Shown: positions 39,581-47,319 of the stretch, in pieces
Numbering within the stretch: the stretch's first letter is position 1
Layout of the letters: every line of letters begins with the position of its first letter
NCBI GenBank assembly: GCA_036852015.1
Contig: JAANDG010000013.1
Span: 372,001-436,000 of the forward strand
Direction of reading: 5' to 3'
Length of the DNA stretch: 64,000 nt
Origin: Pelodera strongyloides
Lineage: Eukaryota; Nematoda; Chromadorea; Rhabditida; Rhabditidae
Made by a program: the position numbers and the translations under genes
Notes under the pieces: model-generated
Database searches by the model: none
Seen by the model: the letters and a program-made list of their open reading frames with translations, nothing else
What the model was told of the DNA's origin: nothing

Positions 39581-40000
39581 AGGGTAGAGGAGAGGAGACG
39601 GAAGGAAACAGACCCAGAAAGAGAGAGAGAGAGATCGAGAGATTATTACATAAAGATAGATGTATTAAACAAATTCCAGCCCGAAACCAAAGGAAAAGCA
39701 ATGTTGGACCAAATGGTGGAGACTAATTTCGGTCGATTCGAGAAGCAGCTACCACAGGCACTGATGAGGTGAGAATATAATTTATAATTAATTTTCTTTT
39801 CTTTTTCTTTTCTCCTCTCATATCTCTCTAATCCTCACCTATCTCACTAATCTAACACTCTCTATATCTCTATTTTACTCTACGAAGATCGCTCTGGGTA
39901 TCTCTGTATTTCCATTTCTCTATATGTATTTAACTCCCTCGCCATTCATCCTCTCTATTTTACTCTCTCGATCGCTCTGTGAATCTCTGCATTTGTCTGC

Positions 40001-40037
<37 letters not shown>

Positions 40038-40444
40038 TCTCTCTCTTTCAATTATATGAGTAGCGCCAATTCGCCAATTGAATAGCGCGACTTTTCAAAA
40101 CTTCCGCGTCCGGAAGAAGTCTAGTGTTTGAGAATATATACTGTTTATTCCAGGCTTGCCGCCGGTCATAAAGTACAACAAATAATGGTGAGAGAAGAGT
40201 TAAAGAAAGAATTCGTCGAGGCACAAAATAAGAAGAAGAGAGGCGAGGCGGTAGACAGTCCGTTCATCTACAGTGTGAGTTATTGATTGGAATATTTTGC
40301 TGGTAGAACATTGGTTTGGTGGCGTACTTAAAGGCACACCCACGAAAAAAAAACGCAGATAATTGGATTCAAAAGAACTAGAAGGGTTTCACGGTTTTAC
40401 GAGCAGTGAAAGTACCCAAAACGCGCGGAGTTATCCCGGGAACA

Positions 40445-40516
<72 letters not shown>

Positions 40517-41104
40517 ACACACCTTTCGATAACAACGTACTCCGTAACAGACATTATCGAGCGATCTCCGAGGAGCAACGACTACGGTCCAAAATGTCCG
40601 TCTGCCCGTAAAATGGTCCATTGTTTCAGGGTCCCGAAACCAGTTCAATGTCCAGTGTGCCGGTCAACGAACCTCCTCGAGGACAATCGAACAACGGATT
40701 TGAGAGTGACAGTAGTGAGAGCAGCGACGGATCTGCTACCGCATCCAGGTATTCACCTTTCATTTGTAAATCCAATCAGTCACCAGCGATCCCGACTCGC
40801 AATCCAGACGTCGGGGGTTCGATCCCGGCTAGGTGCGCAAGTTTTGTGACCGATTCCTGGGTTCAAAACAAAACGTCGAGCACTGTAAGCATTCGGGACT
40901 TCAGCATGCGATAGCCGGACTTATCCTCAAGGTATCCTACAAGTCGTGCCAACACCGTGCTTATGCTTAGTGCTTTCCCCTGGTCCTGGTCTATCGGCGC
41001 TAATTGAAAACTTATATATACAAACTAATTTGATTTCTCCCTACTTCAGAAGTGCCAGCTATGTTCTGAATGATGACAAGACATCGCATTCGACCCACAT
41101 GTAA
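22157..41104 (+). CDS. SLC22-type organic ion transporter (MFS)
   Basis: Predicted 12-helix plasma-membrane transporter of organic cations or anions; substrate unknown. 21 exons: 22157-22203, 23041-23110, 23403-23484, 24547-24626, 28148-28213, 28650-28751, 29369-29435, 30271-30377, 30635-30675, 30936-31015, 36797-36918, 37116-37208, 37417-37546, 38311-38433, 38669-38751, 39056-39174, 39403-39529, 39680-39768, 40154-40274, 40630-40748, 41050-41104; all join in frame to 640 aa. Features: cytosolic N-tail, helix 1 near 53-70, a large extracellular loop with Cys and possible N-glycosylation ([11 protein letters not shown]), MFS signature [11 protein letters not shown] (about 156-166), ESPRWL (272-277), TM7 region after ALMQ-like [12 protein letters not shown] in the second half, and the exit motif PETKGK (514-519), then a ~120 aa Ser/Glu-rich tail. 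ATG follows a CTGCTTCAG acceptor. AATAAA lies at 41180. Intron 10 (5.8 kb) contains an antisense protease gene. Confidence 0.93.
22488..22657. mobile_element. Near-perfect palindromic TTAA MITE
   Basis: 170 bp that reads almost identically on both strands: TTAAAGCGAAATGCCAGC to its complement, with a short central loop. It lies in intron 1 of the transporter. Confidence 0.9.
22835..23005. mobile_element. Near-perfect palindromic TTAA MITE, sister copy
   Basis: Same family as 22488-22657, about 180 bp further on in the same intron; ends TTAAAGCGAAATGCTAGC and complement. Confidence 0.9.
24293..24357 (+). repeat. (GA)n microsatellite
   Basis: Pure GA run in transporter intron 3. Confidence 0.95.
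24895..25050. repeat. GC-rich interspersed repeat (GGCGAAG type)
   Basis: Rich in CTTCGCC, CGCCGCG and CTTTCGCCAGG. Related sequence occurs at 27640-27850, 44185-44300 and 45930-46410, in contrast to the AT-rich surroundings. Sits in transporter intron 4. Probably a non-autonomous mobile element. Confidence 0.6.
25821..26036 (+). repeat. Tandem duplication of ~105 bp
   Basis: ACTCTAAAGGACTCTAACAT and the following ~85 bp, ending AGAGACGATGAAAA, occur twice in a row; copies differ by a TTTA expansion. Transporter intron 4. Confidence 0.9.
27640..27850. repeat. GC-rich interspersed repeat (GGCGAAG type)
   Basis: On the minus strand it begins ACTTGGGC and includes GCGAAGACTGGGC. It contains CTTCGCCCTATCTTCGCC on the plus strand, close to the 21 bp minisatellite unit at 46.0 kb. 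Open minus-strand frames here are compositional. Confidence 0.65.
28400..28600. repeat. Interspersed repeat shared with 60.7-61.0 kb
   Basis: Contains GAAATAATTGCCGA, AAACCGTC, ACCATTTGG and ATGGGTTCACCCAT; similarly ordered blocks occur at 60725-60980. In a transporter intron. Short direct and inverted TTTGGTGACC motifs lie inside. Confidence 0.5.
28786..28862 (+). repeat. (CT)n microsatellite
   Basis: Imperfect CT run just after the donor of transporter exon 6. Confidence 0.95.
29297..29334. repeat. (TA)n microsatellite
   Basis: About 19 TA dinucleotides, ~35 bp before the acceptor of transporter exon 7. Confidence 0.95.
29586..29754. mobile_element. TTAA MITE, GCCGGCCGG family
   Basis: TTAAAGCGAAATACTGGCC to complement; interior matches the family. 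Its right TTAA (29751-29754) is also the left TTAA of the next element. Confidence 0.9.
29751..30190. mobile_element. TTAA inverted-repeat element, ~440 bp
   Basis: Arms of ~140 bp starting TTAAAGGATCGAGTCAC on the left and ending GTGACTGCGATCCTTTAA on the right, with a less symmetrical ~130 bp centre. Different family from its neighbour, in the same transporter intron (29436-30270). Confidence 0.85.
31029..31142 (+). mobile_element. Truncated TTAA MITE, GCCGGCCGG family
   Basis: The left half only: TTAAAGCGAAACACCGGCC through the family-typical AAATTAGAATAAAAAATCGAG, then unrelated sequence. Start of transporter intron 10. Confidence 0.8.
31738..32134 (+). mobile_element. TTAA MITE, GGGCATGTCAAG family, copy 1
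   Basis: ~400 bp, ends TTAAAGGGCATGTCAAG and CTTGACATTCCCTTTAA. Same family and orientation as 36196-36596. The two copies flank the nested protease gene. Confidence 0.9.
32675..35582 (-). CDS. Papain-family cysteine protease (C1A, cathepsin-like)
   Basis: Secreted or lysosomal endopeptidase made as an inactive precursor. Exons (complement): 35380-35582, 34877-35048, 34555-34632, 34364-34446, 34182-34248, 33984-34048, 33790-33865, 33462-33570, 33075-33194, 32861-32940, 32675-32755; in frame, 377 aa. Order: signal peptide (about 1-17), an N-terminal extension, I29 inhibitor propeptide (about 68-125, with [11 protein letters not shown] and [10 protein letters not shown]), then the mature enzyme. 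All catalytic residues are present: Gln169 and Cys175 in [11 protein letters not shown], His317 in [11 protein letters not shown], Asn338 in IIRNSWG; the GCNGG motif is intact. ATG directly follows ATTTTCAG. The whole gene lies antisense in intron 10 of the transporter. Three TGATAA sites and TATAAAAG lie upstream, and AATAAA lies ~37 nt after the stop. The exact cathepsin subfamily is not settled. Confidence 0.95.
33300..33448 (-). repeat. tRNA-derived SINE-like repeat, copy 1
   Basis: On the minus strand, an A-box-like TGCCTAGTGGG and a B-box GGTTCGATCCC sit at tRNA spacing, but the acceptor arms do not pair and the T stem is imperfect, so this is not an intact tRNA. The B-box region and the ~100 bp after it resemble 40775-40935. 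It lies in a protease intron. Confidence 0.65.
35124..35301. mobile_element. TTAA MITE, GCCGGCCGG family, right end lost
   Basis: TTAAAGCGAAATACCGGCCG to CCGGCCGGTATTTCGC; the final CTTTAA is missing. It sits in intron 1 of the protease, ~80 bp from the end of exon 1. Confidence 0.85.
35733..35857 (-). promoter_or_regulatory. Protease promoter: TATA-like box and three GATA sites
   Basis: Upstream of the protease ATG (35582): TATAAAAG on the minus strand at 35733-35740, then TGATAA at 35767-35772 (plus strand), 35803-35808 and 35852-35857 (minus strand). Clusters of TGATAA are typical binding sites of the intestinal GATA factors ELT-2/ELT-7, so gut expression is a reasonable inference. Confidence 0.6.
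36020..36098. mobile_element. Minimal foldback MITE, GCCGGCCGG family
   Basis: Only ~80 bp: AAAGCGAAATACCAGCCGG and its near complement with almost no interior. An internal-deletion derivative of the TTAA family. Confidence 0.8.
36196..36596 (+). mobile_element. TTAA MITE, GGGCATGTCAAG family, copy 2
   Basis: ~400 bp, same orientation as 31738-32134, with a few substitutions and indels. Internal minus-strand open frames ([14 protein letters not shown] type) are shared by both copies and are part of the element. Confidence 0.9.
37580..37997. mobile_element. TTAA inverted-repeat element, ~420 bp
   Basis: Ends TTAAAGGGTCAGGCCC and complement, with long arms; the centre holds a smaller palindrome around GGGCAATATGCTC. 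In transporter intron 13. Confidence 0.85.
38124..38146 (+). repeat. Short TTAGGC run
   Basis: About three imperfect copies of the nematode telomere hexamer in transporter intron 13. Confidence 0.7.
39538..39640 (+). repeat. (GA)n array starting at a donor
   Basis: Begins ~9 bp after the donor of transporter exon 17 (CAG|GTAAGAGAGG) and fills most of the 150 bp intron. Confidence 0.95.
39995..40048 (+). repeat. (CT)n microsatellite
   Basis: CT run in transporter intron 18. Confidence 0.95.
40443..40515 (+). repeat. (CA)n microsatellite
   Basis: CA run with one TATA interruption in transporter intron 19. Confidence 0.95.
40775..40935 (+). repeat. tRNA-derived SINE-like repeat, copy 2
   Basis: Contains CGGGGGTTCGATCCCGGCTA with a B-box at 40816-40826 and then GCGCAAG and GAGCACTGTAAGCAT, resembling the order in copy 1 (GCGCCGTAAGCAT). 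The A-box half is decayed. In transporter intron 20. Confidence 0.6.
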
Positions 41105-41662
41105 ATAGGAGCTGGATTGAGAAAGTCGAAGATATATGTTTTCAAGTTATTATATTATATATTATTGATCGATATTTTGAATAAATATATTCTTGTACAA
41201 CAATTTGCTCCTATGCTTTTCAACTTGTCTTCCACGCAGGCAAAAGAAGTTCAGGTAAGTTACATATTTGCAAGATATAACAACATAACAACTTTATTCC
41301 AAATACCAAAATATATAAGGGAAACTGAAATGTTGGAGGTGAATTTCAGATATTATATCTAGATTTGGAAAGAGCGAAGGCAATTTGGTCAAAATACTCA
41401 GTACATCACACGATTGAAATTTATTCAAGGTTTGTTCAAAGGTAATTACGGTGGTTGCTAAATATCAGCTACTTCGGCGATGTGGACGATTTTTTGCTTT
41501 AATTGTCTTTTATGACCAGGTGAAACTGGAGTGTTTACTAAATAACTAAATTAATAAGTAGCAAACGGTAAATTTTTAGTGAATTACGAAATGTTGCTCA
41601 AAGTATTGCACATAGTAAATAATGCAGAGAACATAATATACAAAATACAAGCGGGAAAATTG

Positions 41663-41814
41663 TTAAAACAATATGGCACGTGGTTTTGTGAAGCACGTGC
41701 TCGATACTCGACAATTTCTTTTGTATGCATATTATGTGAAAAATTTAGGTGCGAGTATTATGGAAGTACAATTGTCCAGCCTAAGTTCCAAAACCACGTG
41801 CCATATCGCTTTAA
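41663..41814. mobile_element. TTAA MITE, TATGGCACGTGG family
   Basis: Ends TTAAAACAATATGGCACGTGG and the complement CCACGTGCCATATCGCTTTAA. A one-sided relative lies at 49835. It ends 11 bp past the stop of the Ly-6-like gene, so it may lie in that gene's 3' UTR. Confidence 0.8.
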
Positions 41815-41824
41815 AGTAGAAATA

Positions 41825-43213
41825 TTATTTGGCAAAGACAAAGGCAGACAAGATTCCTAGCACTATGACTGTGATTGAAAATTGTCCTCTTTTCTCCGAA
41901 CTGTTGCATCCATCTCCGTAACAGCAGCAGGAAATCTGAAATAATGCCACTGTAAATATAATCTAGAAAACAGCATGTGCACAGCCTGCAGCAGAGAAGC
42001 TGCGCGCTATAATTAGAATTTTTCTATACTGAGTGTACTGTCTGTCATTCAGTTCATTAAGTTTGCTCAGTTGCCGTACAAAAAAGGGTACATGGGAGTG
42101 TGCCAAGGGTGTAGAATTTCAGTTGGTGCAGCTCTGGCGCACTTCTGGACGCCACAAGTGCACCAACCGGAAATCCCTGACGCATGACGTCCGCCCCGTT
42201 GTTGCGACCTTTTTTCGCGGAGATTGTTCGAAATTTCGTGGTGTTTGTATGGATATGCTGTATTGGAAAATGATTCTATCAAAATAGTTCCTCTGACCTG
42301 ATTGGAAAACATGCTCGACGTATTCTGACAGTTGGCGATCGCGTTGATTTGTCCGTTCAACTAAACAACGAAGTAAGTGGTGATGGAAGTTGATGGTTGA
42401 AATGAGCCTAAGCCTAAGCCTAAGCCTAAGCCTAAGCATAAGCCCAAGCCTAAGCCCTTTATTGTAGGTTATACGATTCGCTTTATATTAGAATTAGAAC
42501 AGGTACTCCTCGTATAGACAGAACTCATAGTGTGTGCACGATAATGGGAGCAACCTCCTGCGCCTCCCGCGGGAAGTACATGAAAAAGAGGAACAATAGG
42601 ATTAACCTAGACGTAGAGACAAGTTCACGTGGGATGCTCAGGAAACCAAGACTTCCAAATAATTCCCCAACTTTTCCTCCCATCGTGTGATGTTATTGTT
42701 GAAAATTGGTACTCCGTAAAATTGTGTAATCCCTCCCCAATCTCACTATCTTCCCCGCTAGCTCCCCAACTCATCCCCATCCCTCCCTAATCTCACTATA
42801 TTCCCCTCTAGCTTCCCCAGCCCTCCCCAATCTCACTATCATCCCCGCCAGCCTCCCCAACTCATCCCCATCCCTCCCTAATCTCACTATCTTCCCCACT
42901 AGCTTCCCCAGCTCATCCCCAGCCCTCCCCAATCTCACTATCATCCCCGCCAGCCTCCCCAACTCATCCCCAGTGAGATTACTCCCCAATCAATATATTC
43001 TATAGTAGTTCTCACCGTGCAATTGGTCGCCTGACATCCCTTAGTGACAATGTACGAGTTGTAGTCCATAGTCTTCACACATGAATAATAGCCCATGCCG
43101 CACTCTTCCGGCTGCAGATTGGTCAGCATCGACGCGTTTACATTCACAGCTTTATAGCAGCGAAGCGCGACAACGGCGCCGATAAGAAGCGAGAGGAGGA
43201 GTAGAAAACGCAT
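41825..43213 (-). CDS. Ly-6/uPAR-like cysteine-rich secreted or GPI-anchored protein
   Basis: Exons (complement): 43016-43213, 42298-42360, 41825-41935; in frame, 123 aa. Residues 1-17 are a signal peptide (MRFLLLLSLLIGAVVA). The mature chain has ten cysteines (19, 38, 45, 60, 65, 77, 90, 91, 92, 97) and ends in CCCYGDGCN, the usual close of a three-finger Ly-6 domain. A hydrophobic tail (FSITVIVLGILSAFVF) runs to the C-terminus and fits a GPI-anchor signal or a short membrane anchor. The ATG lies 1 nt after a TTCTTTCAG acceptor, so it is probably trans-spliced. Intron 1 holds a 51 bp minisatellite and a telomere-type run. Ligand and role are unknown; nematodes have many such proteins. Confidence 0.85.
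42405..42457 (-). repeat. Interstitial TTAGGC telomere-type repeats
   Basis: About eight GCCTAA hexamers (TTAGGC on the minus strand) with two variants, in intron 1 of the Ly-6-like gene, ~45 bp before its exon 2. Confidence 0.95.
42726..42973. repeat. 51 bp minisatellite, ~5 units
   Basis: Units begin CCCTCCCCAATCTCACTATC; one is shortened to ~40 bp. Located in intron 1 of the Ly-6-like gene, next to exon 1. The 51 bp length keeps one minus-strand frame open, which is not a real ORF. Confidence 0.9.
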
Positions 43214-43259
43214 CCTGAAAGAAGAACTCCTCATATTTTTGAATACTGCTTTATTTCAG

Positions 43260-43442
43260 CACCCACCACACAATATCATAATAGTCCCCGTATGTGACGG
43301 AAACGGACTGATGTGTTATTCAATGAAACGAAAGAAAACCAAGACCAAGGTGGTCAGATGCCGCTATTGTCGTAACTTTATAACCAGGCCACTTGACTAC
43401 GCGGAGCAACATCTACAAGACTACTGCGTTCTCTTTCAATAG
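43260..43442 (+). CDS. Orphan 3' exon with C-x2-C...H...C motif (hypothetical)
   Basis: A plus-strand open frame follows a GCTTTATTTCAG acceptor and ends in TAG at 43440-43442. It encodes about 60 aa with a basic patch (MKRKKTKTK) followed by CRYCRNFITRPLDYAEQHL and DYC, a spacing like a C2HC/BED-type zinc finger. No upstream exon was found: exon 1 of the Ly-6-like gene begins 47 bp away on the other strand. A short product could start at an internal ATG (43311 or 43323). It may be the tail of a gene I cannot assemble, or a decayed fragment. No family recognised. Confidence 0.35.
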   Translation, partial: HPPHNIIIVPVCDGNGLMCYSMKRKKTKTKVVRCRYCRNFITRPLDYAEQHLQDYCVLFQ

Positions 43443-45929
43443 TTTGCAGAAACAACGCCGTCGTGGATATTTCAACATTCCCTATAGATCAAACACCATC
43501 AAACTTCTAAGCGAACTTCTTTACAAAAGTCCAAGCAGAAGCCTAATTGTGTGCCTATAAGCCTAAAAATGCAAAACCAGTTAACTATCATTGACAGGAA
43601 CTTCTGACCAACGTGACAAAAAGTAATGCGGACAGGTGAATGTAAAAATAAAGAATCAACCGAACGGACTTAGAAAAATCAGAATTTTTAATTATATTTT
43701 CGCCACCGTCTACCGTTCGATGCCATAGAAACGCTGGGAGGAAACAATTACGCAATTTCCTCTCGATTAGTCAAAATCTTTCGACCGTGAAATGAAAAAC
43801 AACAAAAAATTTGATGAATGGAACTAGTAGATGCATTAATTAGGCGTAAGTTATACTTGTTGTTGAAACAGCTTTTAAAAGGATATACCATATGATATAC
43901 CATATACCATGTAGCGTTTGCATGCATAACCATTCAGTTTTGGCACGAGTTATGCGTAAGATTCACTGCTAACAATAAGCCACATTATACATGTTATCTT
44001 ATTTAAAAAATCGTTGCTTTTGACAACACTACGTAGAGAAAAAGGAAAAGCTAAGGTACTGTACTTTTATTGAAAATTACGAGGTTCTTAATCTAGAATA
44101 CCAGCTACCTCACTACAAAGCGATAGCTCACGTGGTACGCGGAAAGAAACTGGCAAAAGTGCTATAATCCAGGTTGAGAAAAAAATGGTGCGCGGCGACT
44201 TCGCCCTGTTCTCGCGAAATGATACTTATAGTGGTATCGCGAGAAATTGGCGAGAGCCTGGCCTGGCGAAGGCTGCGCGAAATTCGTGGCGAGAGATAGA
44301 CGCGCATGCTTCTTCTTTACATCTTTCAGCAACAAACTTTCACGTTGTATTTGGATCGTTGAATACTAAAATCGTACAATAATTGAGTTTCGAAGGCTAA
44401 TTTCATACAGTACTCTTGGAAATTTGAAGTCGGTAAACTAATTACAAATTCAATAGAAAGAATTTTCTATTACAGTACGGGGTTATGAATTATGAAACTG
44501 GAACTACCTCTCAAATCTTAAAAGGGAAACGAATAAGTACGAAATTGTATTAGTGAATTATTATTCTGTGATAAAACCGGGGAAATTCTCTAGGCGTTTC
44601 TCATTTTGTAGGGAGTAAAGTAGTTCCATGAACTCAATGGTGTATTACCAAAAAGACCTGGCTTGAACACTAAAAACTAACAACAAAACCGTTAAAGAAT
44701 GTAGTGAATTGGTGAAACTATGGCAACTAGTTTTTTGTTAAACCACTGAATACTACAAATTGAGAAGGAATAATTTGAAAATCGCCATATATTGCGAGAA
44801 GGGAGAAGCCCTAATTTAATAAATGTAGAGCGAGGAGCGAAAACAAAAACTGGGCAATATTACACTTGACAGATGGATTCAGGTGGAGATTAGTAGACGT
44901 CTTACTATGTAGCATCTAGCGCATGCGAACTACGCGCACACTTTGTGCGGGGTTCGCGGATGGGTGCCATATTTGCGCCTTGCGCGCGCAATAGGTGGGC
45001 GGCACCACCGAGCTGTTTCATTAGTGTGTACCGTTTAACGCTTGCGCCTAACTAGTTGTAGTACTAACATGAGGTGCAGCTACACAAGCAATCGAATAAT
45101 AATCGTGACCTCTAAAATATCCTACATTCTTATCTACCGTACCCCAAAGAGGCGACCAAAACAGAAATATGTTCTCCAGCTGCCATAATCATAAACATAG
45201 GTTCCATGACAACCTCACCCACCTCCCTTTATTTCCCACAATGAAATTCTACTGCCCAGCCAAAAAGTAAAGGTGCTCAATAACAAGAACTTTCTCAGCA
45301 AAAAATCAATTCATAGGCCAGAAAAACAAGGAGTACTGTGTGGCTCTATCATGTGGCATCGAATGTATGAAACTGGCCGAATTCTGCCCAAGTGATGAGG
45401 GAAAAATATAGTTAGAATTCTCCGCTGATAAATCTTACAAGCGAAATACCGGACGGTTTTTGAAACACAACGAGTACACCGGCATTCTTATGCAGCTTAT
45501 GCAAATTAGCACAAAGGGGCATCCCAGAAAGAACTCCTAGATCCCCAACTATTGAGGAAGTGGACTCCCACTTACATTACCACGATGATCATCAATGTTT
45601 CTCCTTGAGCATAAAAGTACGTAACTACGCACATAGGCAGCTCCTTTCAGATAGTCGCGTCAAATTTTGTTTTCTCGAAAATGTAATCAAAAATTATTCA
45701 AGATACTGTACGAAGCCTCGTCACAAAAACGCGTGGATTGTTTATAATAATCCCAAACGGGTTCAAAATAATATCTGTATCCATCCAGCAATTTTTAAAG
45801 GGATTCTCGTAATTAAAGAAAGGCTTCCCAATAAATAAGGTGACAAATGTCGGCTTTCTGAATGTCAACCGGCAGGAAGGTATTATTTTATGAGTTCTAC
45901 AATGATGGAGCTCTGGTGATGTGCAGCAA
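43443..45929. other. Intergenic, repeats only
   Basis: No gene recognised. Holds a GC-rich GGCGAAG-type repeat (44185-44300), a GC-rich patch at 44925-45010, and a half MITE of the GCCGGCCGG family (45441-45512). Short open frames lack splice or family support. Confidence 0.5.
45441..45512 (+). mobile_element. Half MITE, GCCGGCCGG family
   Basis: AAGCGAAATACCGGACGG through ATTCTTATGCAGCTTATGC, then lost. No right arm. Confidence 0.7.
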
Positions 45930-46410
45930 GAACCTGGCGCGCAAATATCGCGAGGCGAGTGCCTGGCGGGTGAATGCAAAAAATCGATGCAGAATACGAA
46001 CTTCGCTCTATACTCGCGGCCACTTGGCCCTACCCTCGCGGCCACTTCGCACTATCCACGCGGCCACTTCGCCCTATCCTCGCGGCCACTTCGCCCTATC
46101 CCCGCGGCCACTTCGCCCTATCCTCGCGGCCACTTCGCCCTATCCCCGCGGCCACTTCGCCCTATCCTCGCGGCAACTTCGCCCTATCCTCGCGGCCACT
46201 TCGCCCTATCCTCGCGGCCACTTCGCCCTATCCCCGCGGCCACTTCGCTCTATCCTCGCGGCCACTTCGCTCTCAGGTTCATCCTCAGTTTCTGAGAATA
46301 TGTTCTGTGGCGGGATACTCAATAACCCGCGAGAAGCAGCTGACGTTTGGCGAAGTCTTGGCGAGTGCTTCGCGGTTTTTCGCAGCAAACCACCCAAGTT
46401 TCACGCTGAA
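45930..46410. repeat. GC-rich interspersed repeat with an internal 21 bp minisatellite
   Basis: Flanks (45930-46005 and 46275-46410) match the GGCGAAG-type repeats at 24.9, 27.7 and 44.2 kb. Between them, at 46009-46273, are about 12 copies of the 21 bp unit CTATCCTCGCGGCCACTTCGC. Because 21 is a multiple of 3, all three plus frames stay open, giving spurious ORFs of up to 240 aa. Confidence 0.85.
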
Positions 46411-47319
46411 CATTTTGTAAACTTTTCTCTCTCCCAAGTATGCTTATTTTTATTTTCAAGAACACAAGACAAAGATAACAAATACGCGTTTATTCCACGT
46501 TGCTCGTATTTACACGGTAATACAGTCATATCACAGGGGAAAAACAAAATAGAAAATCTTTGCATAACTAAAAAAGCAAAATAAAATATTATTAGACATC
46601 TCAACTCAAAAAAAAGAGCTAGCAATGTAATTAATTTTCATTTTAACACATATACCAATCCGAGATAAAACACAGCAAATATACGTAAGCGGCCGTTTAA
46701 TCGAAAAGTATGGAATATTCTCCGTCATTACAAAAAGCGAATTGCCTCAAAGTTACTGTAACACAATTACAGTAAATTGCAGAAACTAAACATAAAGTTG
46801 TACTAAAGCGTCGGCAAGATACAAGGAAAAAATCAAATTATTAAAAAGATTCGATTCGGTTAAACAAGAGATAAAACCCGTAAAGAACCCACAAGTGGAC
46901 TAAAAGGAATGAATGAAACTTGAAAACGGTATAAACAAGAATCCACATGTCAGAAATGGATATATAGAATCCTTCAAAATATTGCAAAACTAAACGAATT
47001 GCCCAACAACGATCAAACGCTCTATGTCTACCAGTGCTTCTCTCTCTCTACACATTGTTTCTCTCTACACGTTGTTTTTCTCTACACATTTTATATTTAG
47101 CGTATTTGAATACAAAACGTGATAATAAACCGTGATAGATATTGCACATTAACTCTTCACAAATTCAAACTGAACCCCCTTACATGGGTAATATATCGTA
47201 AACAAGAGCCGACCGTAGAAGCTTAGCTGTGATGCCAATTTTCGATTATATGCGGCAAACTGCAAACTACACTACAAACTCCAAAGGGGAAACATAAACT
47301 ACAAAGTACAAACGTGGCC
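46411..47319. other. Intergenic region downstream of TAPT1
   Basis: AT-rich, no exon signals; probably includes the 3' UTR of the TAPT1 gene. Confidence 0.5.

Noticed and set aside
42771..42989. 72 aa minus-strand ORF of repeated GDELGRLAGMIVRLGR
   Set aside because: Product of the 51 bp minisatellite inside an intron of the Ly-6-like gene.
45862..46584. 240 aa plus-strand ORF and two overlapping ORFs in other frames
   Set aside because: The ORFs arise from a 21 bp tandem repeat, which keeps all three frames open; no splice or family evidence.
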